From: Euryarchaeota archaeon TMED117
Lineage (GTDB): Archaea; Thermoplasmatota; Poseidoniia; Poseidoniales; Poseidoniaceae
Length of the DNA: 6,478 bases
NCBI GenBank assembly: GCA_002171315.2
Contig: NHFS02000070.1
Span: forward strand, 6,013-12,490
Direction: 5' to 3'
Below, piece after piece: positions 1-5,505 of the stretch (position 1 is its first letter; every line of letters begins with the position of its first letter). The notes beneath the pieces were generated by a model. The model was given only the letters and a program-made list of their open reading frames with translations, had not been told where the DNA came from and made no database searches. The translations under genes were made by a program, and so were the position numbers.

Positions 1-368
1 GGCCCTGTGGTTGCAGTCCATGAAAGCAAATACGTAGTGGTCGCAGAACCGCCTGAAATTGAACCTAAGTCTACTGTATCCACTGTGCTTTCAGCTGCGC
101 TGGGAGAACCTTTGTGGACAAGGGAGAGGAATGCGTTTCCTGCACTCGTACCCACATTTGACACATCGATTCGGACCGTGTGTGTATCAGGAGCCAGAAC
201 CCAGCCAGGCCCGTCAGGAATCGAACCCGCGCCATCAAATTGCATCCCCGTTACTTGAAAATCTGGTCCCGCTCTGCCCGAGGTTTCTTCTGCGTCGACG
301 AGGGGCAAAGAAACTTGCACCAGGAATAAAGCGACCAGCAACAAAGGGATGCCTTTTTGCTTAAGCAC
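1..368 (-). CDS. Secreted CARDB/Ig-like domain protein, N-terminal part (runs off left edge)
   Basis: This is an open minus-strand frame of 122 codons from a GTG start at 368 to the window edge, with no stop. The first 26 residues form a clear Sec signal peptide: a basic start (MLKQKG), a hydrophobic core (PLLLVALFLVQVSLPL), then a V-D-A site before Glu-Glu, so cleavage is likely after Ala26. The mature part is a beta-rich, Gly/Ser/Thr-rich segment. PDFQVTGMQF (residues 35-44) and VRIDVSNVGTSAGNAFLSLV (65-84) fit a CARDB-like or related Ig-like extracellular fold, where 'V-x-N-x-G-T' is typical. It is probably a surface or secreted adhesion or enzyme-accessory protein; the function cannot be read because the C-terminus lies outside. 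The GTG lies inside the last codons of the upstream gene (8-bp overlap), which suggests translational coupling. A purine-rich GGGGGA six bases upstream supports this start. Opposite-strand frames covering the same bases lack protein-like features. Confidence 0.85.
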   Translation of the reverse strand, partial: MLKQKGIPLLLVALFLVQVSLPLVDAEETSGRAGPDFQVTGMQFDGAGSIPDGPGWVLAPDTHTVRIDVSNVGTSAGNAFLSLVHKGSPSAAESTVDTVDLGSISGGSATTTYLLSWTATTG

Positions 369-792
369 TTGAGGTCCCCCCAGCTTTTTCAAATCGTTGA
401 ATGGTCACGGATTTTCCTTGAGACTTCCATATCTCCAATAATTGGACCAAGAGCCGATCATGCTCTTCGTCAGATATCCCGAGCCTGCGTCGTTCTTCCC
501 ACAAGAGCAGTTGTTCAGTACGTGTGAGCAGAGCGTCTCGGAGATAAATCTCAAGTGTACGTCGATATGCATCTCGGTCCGATACAGCATAGACAATCGA
601 GTTACCAGGTAACTGATCTGCACGATTCTGAATGAAGTTACCTAAAGTCAAGGCTTCATCATACGATATGTTCCTGCGATCGAGTTCGCTTTGGATGTTC
701 GATGCAATGCTTTGAAGATCATATTTTGTCTTCGTGCGTTGAATCTTCTTGAAATATTTGCGGCATCTTCGCGACATGCTTGGACCCGCCAT
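361..792 (-). CDS. Small hypothetical helical protein
   Basis: I do not recognise this protein. With the ATG at 792 it has 143 residues (MAGPSMSRRC...), and an ATG at 777 (138 residues) is nearly as good. The frame extends to a TTG at 822, but the extra residues add nothing protein-like. It has a strongly basic N-terminus (SRRCRKYFKKIQR), then predicted amphipathic helices throughout, including a Leu/Arg/Glu-rich stretch (YRRTLEIYLRDALL, then LLLWEERRRLGISDEEHDRL). The 'LGISDEEH' turn between two helices resembles helical modules in many archaeal signalling or stress proteins, but that is not a family assignment. No signal peptide or membrane segment is visible, so it is probably cytoplasmic. 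A TTGATAAAC box centred about 27 bases upstream of 792 would fit leaderless transcription from that ATG. Its TAA stop overlaps the start of the downstream secreted protein, so the two genes likely form one operon. Confidence 0.65.
   Translation of the reverse strand: MAGPSMSRRCRKYFKKIQRTKTKYDLQSIASNIQSELDRRNISYDEALTLGNFIQNRADQLPGNSIVYAVSDRDAYRRTLEIYLRDALLTRTEQLLLWEERRRLGISDEEHDRLLVQLLEIWKSQGKSVTIQRFEKAGGTSSA
375..380 (-). promoter_or_regulatory. Ribosome binding site for the secreted protein
   Basis: On the minus strand GGGGGA is followed by six bases and then the GTG start at 368. It sits inside the 3' end of the upstream gene. It supports the GTG as the true start, which also gives a complete signal peptide with a Lys-containing n-region. 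The match to the archaeal anti-Shine-Dalgarno sequence is partial. Confidence 0.4.
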
Positions 793-853
793 GAGTTCTA
801 CTGAATCAGGGCAGTTTATCAATCAATTGGAAAAAGGCGCTGCTTTATTCATT

Positions 854-883
854 ATGCATCAAAATTTAATTAATATGCATATA
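854..883. promoter_or_regulatory. AT-rich divergent promoter region with paired ATGCAT boxes
   Basis: The 165-bp gap between the minus-strand unknown gene and the plus-strand peroxiredoxin holds no gene. Its AT-rich core has an ATGCAT palindrome at 854-859 and another at 875-880, with TTAATTAA (866-873) between them, running on to ATGCATATA. The centres of the two ATGCAT boxes are 21 bp apart, two helical turns. The AT-rich run is a plausible TATA element for one or both directions. For the peroxiredoxin it would imply a leader of roughly 50 bases. The promoter and operator roles are inferred from position and symmetry only. Confidence 0.4.
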
Positions 884-957
884 GCCGCAGTACATCATTC
901 ACCTCCCGATAATGGTGAAAACCAAGCATTGATGTCAAATGGTTGCTACGTTGAGCC

Positions 958-1443
958 ATGTCCGAACCAATAACACTTGAAGTTGGAATGCCTGCACCTG
1001 AGTTTTCTGCTACAGATTCGAACGGAGTAACTCATACATCATCTGAATATGTACAACAAGGGAAAAAAGTGGTCTTGTATTTCTATCCGAGAGATTCAAC
1101 GCCAGGCTGCACTAAACAAGCTTGTGACTTCAGAGACAACATGGCTCGACTCAAATCCGAGGGTTACGAAGTATTGGGAGTTTCCAAAGATTCTGAGAAA
1201 TCCCATCAAAAATTCATTTCAAAACAAGAATTGAATTTTCCGTTGCTCCTTGACGTGGAAGGCTCTCTGCATGACCAATTTGGTACATGGCGTATGAAAA
1301 AGAACTACGGCAGAGAATACATGGGTTGTGTTCGCTCAACATTTGTGATCGGTGCAGACGGCACTATCGAATGGTGCCGATACAACGTTCGTGCAAAGGG
1401 ACATGTTGAGATGTTACTTCGTGAACTGTCATTGGAAGAGTGA
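958..1443 (+). CDS. bcp: Peroxiredoxin, BCP/PrxQ type (thioredoxin-dependent thiol peroxidase)
   Basis: A 161-residue protein, the usual length for bacterioferritin-comigratory-protein peroxiredoxins. These cytoplasmic enzymes reduce hydrogen peroxide and organic hydroperoxides using thioredoxin-like reductants. The thioredoxin-fold core starts with the family's GMPAPEFSATD segment (10-20). The active-site motif YPRDSTPGC (43-51) gives peroxidatic Cys51, and Cys56 five residues later in CTKQAC is the resolving Cys typical of the alpha-2 BCP/PrxQ class. LGVSKDSEKSHQKF (73-86), FPLLLD (94-99) and RSTFVIGADGTI (126-137) are also standard. Two additional Cys (124, 140) are not part of the known mechanism. 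The start is fixed because an in-frame TGA lies three bases upstream (952-954). It is the first gene of a plus-strand operon, and its stop overlaps or abuts the acyltransferase start. It probably protects against oxidative stress, possibly in sunlit surface water. Confidence 0.93.
   Translation: MSEPITLEVGMPAPEFSATDSNGVTHTSSEYVQQGKKVVLYFYPRDSTPGCTKQACDFRDNMARLKSEGYEVLGVSKDSEKSHQKFISKQELNFPLLLDVEGSLHDQFGTWRMKKNYGREYMGCVRSTFVIGADGTIEWCRYNVRAKGHVEMLLRELSLEE
1434..1440 (+). promoter_or_regulatory. Ribosome binding site deciding the acyltransferase start
   Basis: GGAAGAG, at the very end of the peroxiredoxin gene, lies eight bases before the ATG at 1449. The in-frame GTG at 1440 overlaps this element and has no Shine-Dalgarno of its own at a workable distance, so 1449 is preferred. 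Confidence 0.4.
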
Positions 1444-1448
1444 GCGAA

Positions 1449-1919
1449 ATGAAAGAGGACATTGGGGGGAAGCTTGTTCCACTCAATGCAACATCAAACG
1501 CTTACGAGCCATGCTACATCGGCAAGGGATTGATTGCAGGAGATAATATCGTCATCGGAGCCATGTGCCATATTGGCAGATCGGTTACAATTGGGGATGA
1601 AACAAGGATCCAAGGTTCAACATATATCTCAGATAACACCATAATCGAATCGAATGTTTTTATTGGACCAAATACCACGATCCTCAATGACAAATATCCT
1701 CCTTCCGGAGATAAAGAGAAATGGGCTCCAGTAACTGTTTGTCAAAACACAGTTATCGGCGGGGGTTCCACCATTCTTCCTGGCATAACAATTGGTGCAA
1801 ATGCAGTTCTTGGTGCCGGATCAGTGCTTACGAAATCTATTCCAAAAGATGAGGTTTGGAAGGGAAATCCCGCCACATTCCACATGCAAAGAATCGACTA
1901 TGAAAAGAAGAGGGGTTGA
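1449..1919 (+). CDS. Left-handed beta-helix acyltransferase, WbpD/WlbB-like (sugar N- or O-acyltransferase)
   Basis: A protein of 156 residues from ATG 1449, or 159 from a GTG at 1440 that overlaps the peroxiredoxin stop. Most of the chain is hexapeptide repeat ([LIV]-G-x4): an N-terminal block at about residues 23-75 (e.g. YIGKGLIAGDNIVIGAMCHI) and a second at about 101-125. Between them is the loop NDKYPPSGDKEKW (80-92), matching the 'F-x-N-D-x-x-P-R' loop of acyltransferases that acetylate amino groups on UDP-sugars such as UDP-3-amino-2-acetamido-glucuronate. The end VLTKSIPKDEVWKGNPA (126-142) is the usual capping segment. Such enzymes are trimers using acetyl-CoA and supply nucleotide sugars for surface glycans. 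The exact substrate cannot be read and O-acetylation is possible. It lies in the middle of the peroxiredoxin-acyltransferase-flavoprotein operon. A sugar SDR is encoded nearby on the opposite strand and could belong to the same pathway. Confidence 0.88.
   Translation: MKEDIGGKLVPLNATSNAYEPCYIGKGLIAGDNIVIGAMCHIGRSVTIGDETRIQGSTYISDNTIIESNVFIGPNTTILNDKYPPSGDKEKWAPVTVCQNTVIGGGSTILPGITIGANAVLGAGSVLTKSIPKDEVWKGNPATFHMQRIDYEKKRG
1910..1915 (+). promoter_or_regulatory. Ribosome binding site deciding the flavoprotein start
   Basis: GAGGGG is followed by six bases and the ATG at 1922. This favours ATG 1922 over the in-frame TTG at 1916, which directly abuts the purine run. The element is inside the acyltransferase gene, and the upstream TGA stop (1917-1919) sits in the spacer. 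Confidence 0.5.
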
Positions 1920-1921
1920 AT

Positions 1922-2722
1922 ATGGAAGGAAAACAACACGTCATCGAATTTCTAACAAAATGTATTGAATATGCAGATGCATCGATTCTTCGTAAACAAC
2001 AACGAAATGATTCAGAAGAAATTCCTCAATGGGAAACCTATCGTGAATTCACTCGACACGCATTGGATGAGATTCAAGCAGGTGAACTTGACCGATGGTT
2101 TACTAAAATCAGTCCAACGCTACACTCAGAAGCATCAACACATGATTTGGGCAACATGGAACACAAAGCTCGATCGCTCTTCCTTTCCAATCTTGTGAGC
2201 CCAAGACCACTTGTGATGCTAGGTACAAAATCCAGCGACGGAATCCGAAATTTAGCACCGTATACATCTGTATCCATCGTTGCGAATTCACCACCATTAG
2301 CCGTCATATCGTTGTCTGTCGATCGAGATAATCGAATTCGCGACTCTCTGGCTAATCTCAGAGAAAACGGGAAAGCAGTCCTAAATTTTCTCCAACCCAA
2401 TCAGGAAAATGCACGCCTTGTTGATCAAACCTGTAAGCCGATTCCAAGAGAAGAGAGTGAATGGGAGGCTTTCTCAATCGAATCTTTGGATTCAAATCCA
2501 CTCATTATGAAAAACGCATCAATGGCAATTGAAGCAGAAGTTGTTGCTGAACATGACCTACCCGATGCAAAAGCAAGTCTCGTCGTATTACGATTAGGAA
2601 ATCTCATTGTTCCAGGAGAAAACCTTCCTACTGATTCAGTTCATCTGCTATGTCAGCATGGATTGAATCGATTAATGGCCACACCAACTGCATGGGATTA
2701 CAACATTGAATCCAATGTTTGA
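1922..2722 (+). CDS. Flavin-reductase-like FMN-binding protein with N-terminal helical extension
   Basis: A 266-residue protein from ATG 1922 (a TTG at 1916 would add two residues). Residues about 83-260 match the flavin-reductase-like split-barrel fold: NLVSPRPLVMLGTKSSDGIR (90-109), NLAPYTSVSIVANSPPLAVIS (about 110-130), AVLNFL (152-157), a late IEAEVV strand (203-208) and LVVLRLGNLIV (220-230). Family members bind FMN and either reduce flavin with NAD(P)H or act as partner reductases for monooxygenases. Many archaeal members have unknown substrates. The first ~75 residues are not part of this fold: a helical, charged segment (HVIEFLTKCIEYADASILRK, then WETYREFTRHALDEIQAGEL, then DRWF). I cannot name it. 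It is the last gene of the plus-strand operon. Its 3' end overlaps the convergent SDR gene by 25 bp. A redox or electron-transfer role is inferred; the specific reaction is not visible. Confidence 0.82.
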   Translation: MEGKQHVIEFLTKCIEYADASILRKQQRNDSEEIPQWETYREFTRHALDEIQAGELDRWFTKISPTLHSEASTHDLGNMEHKARSLFLSNLVSPRPLVMLGTKSSDGIRNLAPYTSVSIVANSPPLAVISLSVDRDNRIRDSLANLRENGKAVLNFLQPNQENARLVDQTCKPIPREESEWEAFSIESLDSNPLIMKNASMAIEAEVVAEHDLPDAKASLVVLRLGNLIVPGENLPTDSVHLLCQHGLNRLMATPTAWDYNIESNV

Positions 2723-3672
2723 CGCAGTCCGACTTCAAGCGATGTCGTTGCAGCCCAACCCAACGATTCTTCTGCATCCACTATACGAGGTAATCTGCGC
2801 TGTGAATCGCCAGGATAACCTTCCCTAAATTCAATTTTAGCGACTCTGTTCGTTTTCTCGTGAACGATTTGACAGATCTTCTCCCCCAATTCAAGCATTG
2901 AGATTTCCTCGGTTGAACCGAGATTAAACGAACACCCTGAAAGGGATTCTCCTGTTTTCAAACAGGAATCCAGCCTACCTGATAGGACAATTCCTTCTAT
3001 GATATCTTCAACCCACGTTAGAGAGCGTGTCTGCATTCCGTCACCATGGACCTGAACGATGCTCGAATCAAGTGCAGAACGCATCATCATTGTCACAACT
3101 TGGCCATATTCATCATGACTCAATCGGGGGCCATATCCATTGAAAGGTCGAACAATTCGTGCATCAAGTCCCTGGCGGACTGCATGATGGACAGCAAGTT
3201 CCCCAAGGTATTTGCTACCACCGTAGGCATGACGTTGATGATGAGAAGGGTGTGTGAAAACTGAGGATTCTGGCCCTCCTAGTGGCATCACTTCTGAATT
3301 ACCATATGCTTCTGGAGAGGATGTAAAGACCAATCTGCATTGGTATTTTTCAGCAAACTCGATGGCTCTGAGCGTTGAATTAAGATTCACATCCATTACC
3401 ATTCTTGCCTCTTCATGGAACCATTTCGTACCGTTAATAGCAGCGAGATGATACACGATGTCGATTGAACTTGCATCTTTTATCGCCTGATAGGCGGTCG
3501 CTTGGGATGCATCACCTTCGAGAAGAGTAATCTCATCCTTGATATGATTGAGGTTTTCAGGATCGCCTCTCCAAAAATTATCGAGAACAACCACTTCATC
3601 TCCAAGTTCGAGCAGACGTTCAACCAGACTTGAACCAAGGAAGCCTGTACCACCAGTTACGAGTACTCGCAT
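2698..3672 (-). CDS. NAD-dependent nucleotide-sugar epimerase/dehydratase (extended SDR)
   Basis: A 324-residue cytoplasmic protein, the normal length for extended SDRs acting on nucleotide sugars (UDP-glucose 4-epimerase, dTDP-glucose dehydratase, UDP-glucuronate decarboxylase). The Rossmann start is complete: VTGGTGFLGS (5-14), with the NAD-ribose acidic residue Asp31 in VVLDNFWRG. YHLAAINGT (74-82) is the cofactor loop. The catalytic set is visible as TSSPEAYG (117-124), providing Ser118/119 and Glu121, and YGGSK (150-154), providing Tyr150 and Lys154. RPFNGYGPR (175-183) and the C-terminal sugar-binding part, with GDGMQTRSLTWVED (210-223), are typical. The product (epimer, 4-keto sugar or decarboxylated sugar) cannot be decided by motif alone. 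It starts four bases after the aconitase X stop, so the two are almost certainly cotranscribed. The last 25 bp overlap the convergent flavoprotein gene. Confidence 0.9.
   Translation of the reverse strand: MRVLVTGGTGFLGSSLVERLLELGDEVVVLDNFWRGDPENLNHIKDEITLLEGDASQATAYQAIKDASSIDIVYHLAAINGTKWFHEEARMVMDVNLNSTLRAIEFAEKYQCRLVFTSSPEAYGNSEVMPLGGPESSVFTHPSHHQRHAYGGSKYLGELAVHHAVRQGLDARIVRPFNGYGPRLSHDEYGQVVTMMMRSALDSSIVQVHGDGMQTRSLTWVEDIIEGIVLSGRLDSCLKTGESLSGCSFNLGSTEEISMLELGEKICQIVHEKTNRVAKIEFREGYPGDSQRRLPRIVDAEESLGWAATTSLEVGLRQTLDSML
2702..2719. terminator. Inverted repeat in the convergent 3' overlap (possible bidirectional terminator)
   Basis: AACATTG (2702-2708), loop AATC (2709-2712), CAATGTT (2713-2719): a perfect 7-bp stem with a 4-base loop. 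It lies wholly inside the 25-bp overlap between the ends of the plus-strand flavoprotein gene and the minus-strand SDR gene. The symmetric position suits a two-way 3' end signal. However, there is no strong T-tract on either side and archaeal terminators often do not need hairpins, so it may instead be an RNA-stability element or chance. Confidence 0.3.
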
Positions 3673-3676
3673 AGAA

Positions 3677-5422
3677 TCACGCCCGCTGCAACACAGTTAT
3701 GCTCACAACATCGCTCTTACGTTCGAATCGAATGGAATCACCATCGTTGATGAGCATGCAAGGATCGTTCTCAAACCCGTGGCCATATGGAACCTTCAGA
3801 AGTGAGCAGGCGGGTAATGTGAGAGGGCAAACATCACGATTCACAATCGCTTTAGGGCCTTTTCCTTCATACAAAAGCCCCATCAAAACGTATGGCGCTA
3901 CTGTTGATCCTGAACCTTTAGGATAGATAAGAATCTTATTTTCAATCGCCCGACCATCAAGTGGGTGCCCCGGTTCTTCTATGACACCTGTATCTCGATT
4001 AACATACCCAAGGTACGTAATAGGAACATCTGTTACCATCGCAATGCCTTCAATGCAGAAGTCATCTTGTGAATCAAGTCCTTTTCCAAGGACGATACAA
4101 TCCCCCTTCTGCTGAGTTTTGGAAGATGTTTGACCTCCGTGTGTGGAATGAGACAGTTGAGGTCTTGGACCTTGACTCAGAGAAGGATGGACTGCATGGC
4201 GAACACATTCAGCAATGGGAGCAACACTGGTTGGAATTCTATTGAGTCCACTGGTTAGATAATGCTCAGCTTTCATCGAGTTCGTCAGAAGATGGTTGTA
4301 TTTCTCGCGATTATACGGTGTCACTTCTGGACAAGTATCGACCAAAACAACAGCACCTGCTTCTTCAAGCATTGACAACGTACCGTCTGCTTCAGCAAGA
4401 GCATGGTTCTCCTTGCTGGTAAAAACCCACAATCGTTGATTTTCAATACGTTCTCCAAATTCCATATGAGAGCGTAGGGCAGAGGCAGTAGTCCTCATCT
4501 CTTCGAGACTCGCTTGAGGGCAACCGATGACAACTAAATCGACTTGCCCTTCTGGCTTAAGCTCCTCATAGCGTTGTGAAAGATCTGCAAGGGTGAATTC
4601 TAATTCACCTTCCCACTCAACATCAGAAAAATCATCCAAGGATTGCAATGAATGCCCATCAACCCACATCATTGGCGTCCCATAATTTGCTGCTGCAGCG
4701 GTAAGGGCCTTCTTTCGAGCAAAAGAAATGTAATCTGGCAATCCTTCAACGTAAGGCATCGGTCCGAAAGGAAGATTCCATTCAGGCTTAGCATTACGTC
4801 CAATCCAATCTCCAAGGATTGAATAATCGGAGAGTGTTTCAAGTTCACATGATATCTTGACCCGAATGTTTGGAATCCTATGTTCAGAAAGGTGCAAGCC
4901 CCATGCTGGAGCATAACCTGTTAATGCAGTCGCTAAAGCGCTCAATCCAGATTCTCTATTTGTAATCAGGGAAGTCCAAGTATTTGTGTAACAAACAGCA
5001 TTAGATTCGGCCCATGAAGCAGTCTGACCTTGAATTTCAATTCCTCGATCATAGGGTGTACAAGAGAGAGTTGATTCAATCCCCAAGCGGTCATAGGCTT
5101 GGACAATCTCAAATTGTTGTTCTAAAAAATCGGGCCATGCAATATCCATTTCCTTCATTTTTCGCTTATCGCAACCCGCAGAATTCAAGGTTGTTGGAAT
5201 CACAACAGTTCCATTCACATCCCCACTCAAATCCTTCAAAAAGCGACGTAGACCGTGTCCTCCAGTAATGACTGAAACACCAGAAACGTGAGCATGATCT
5301 ACTTCAACAAAAGAGGACGCTTTGGCAGTACGCGCCAAGTCAACAACGAGACGTGCTGCCTTTTGCCGTGTCGCTCCTTCCAAACCTTCGAGTTGTCGAG
5401 ATAACCTCTCAGGCAGGTCCAT
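3677..5422 (-). CDS. Fused aconitase X (catalytic DUF521 domain plus swivel DUF126 domain), Fe-S dehydratase
   Basis: A 581-residue protein joining both aconitase X subunits. Residues 1-410 are the catalytic domain: AHVSG (44-48), PTTLNSAGCD (76-85), SCTPYDRG (120-127), WAESNAV (137-143), GCPQAS (300-305), DTCPE (362-366) and TNSMKAEHYL (380-389). Cys121, Cys301 and Cys364 are the expected Fe-S ligands. A Ser/Gln/His-rich linker (about 412-439) leads to the swivel domain, with YPKGSGSTVAPYVL (500-513), where a Ser of KGSGST should be the catalytic base, and KAIVNRDVCPL (524-534). Known members dehydrate mevalonate 5-phosphate (archaeal isoprenoid pathway, two separate subunits) or cis-3-hydroxy-L-proline (bacterial, fused). 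From memory, the bacterial fusions put the swivel domain first; here it is last. TSLITNR (150-156) replaces the GARTNR I expect in the family, so the substrate is uncertain. Phosphomevalonate dehydratase is the best guess for an archaeon. It leads the operon with the sugar SDR four bases downstream. Confidence 0.88.
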   Translation of the reverse strand: MDLPERLSRQLEGLEGATRQKAARLVVDLARTAKASSFVEVDHAHVSGVSVITGGHGLRRFLKDLSGDVNGTVVIPTTLNSAGCDKRKMKEMDIAWPDFLEQQFEIVQAYDRLGIESTLSCTPYDRGIEIQGQTASWAESNAVCYTNTWTSLITNRESGLSALATALTGYAPAWGLHLSEHRIPNIRVKISCELETLSDYSILGDWIGRNAKPEWNLPFGPMPYVEGLPDYISFARKKALTAAAANYGTPMMWVDGHSLQSLDDFSDVEWEGELEFTLADLSQRYEELKPEGQVDLVVIGCPQASLEEMRTTASALRSHMEFGERIENQRLWVFTSKENHALAEADGTLSMLEEAGAVVLVDTCPEVTPYNREKYNHLLTNSMKAEHYLTSGLNRIPTSVAPIAECVRHAVHPSLSQGPRPQLSHSTHGGQTSSKTQQKGDCIVLGKGLDSQDDFCIEGIAMVTDVPITYLGYVNRDTGVIEEPGHPLDGRAIENKILIYPKGSGSTVAPYVLMGLLYEGKGPKAIVNRDVCPLTLPACSLLKVPYGHGFENDPCMLINDGDSIRFERKSDVVSITVLQRA

Positions 5423-5505
5423 GATTTACTCGAAGCACTCACGCCTCATCAAGACTCGTATGATTAACCGATGGTTTTGATACCGTTGACGTCACTCCAC
5501 CAATT
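5423..5505. promoter_or_regulatory. Divergent intergenic region with TATA-like box and TGACGTCA palindrome
   Basis: This 83-bp gap separates the minus-strand aconitase X start from the plus-strand repeat-protein start and must hold both promoters. TTTTGATA (5475-5482) is centred about 27 bases before ATG 5506, where a TATA box would sit for a leaderless transcript; the lack of any Shine-Dalgarno sequence before that ATG agrees. TGACGTCA (5487-5494) is a perfect 8-bp palindrome 11 bases before the same ATG and could be an operator overlapping the start site. TTAATCATA, about 40 bases upstream of aconitase X on the minus strand, is a weaker TATA candidate. All roles are inferred from position. 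Confidence 0.35.

Noticed and set aside
7..258. Plus-strand ORF, open from the left edge to a TGA at 256-258
   Set aside because: It is antisense to the minus-strand secreted protein, which has a signal peptide and a recognisable fold; the plus-strand product is Pro-rich with no family features.
205..285. tRNA-like signal on the minus strand (GGGTTCGATTCC resembles a T-arm)
   Set aside because: No matching 5' acceptor strand or cloverleaf could be drawn, the T-stem already contains a mismatch, and the bases are well explained as codons of the secreted protein.
59..364. Second plus-strand ORF at the left end
   Set aside because: Same region, different frame, and no protein-like pattern; it is a shadow of the minus-strand gene.
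749..973. Small plus-strand ORF across the divergent promoter region
   Set aside because: It overlaps the 5' part of the minus-strand gene and the peroxiredoxin start, and its translation is low in recognisable structure.
2074..2400. Minus-strand ORF of 108 codons inside the flavoprotein gene
   Set aside because: The plus-strand frame matches the flavin-reductase-like fold along this stretch; the minus-strand product does not resemble anything.
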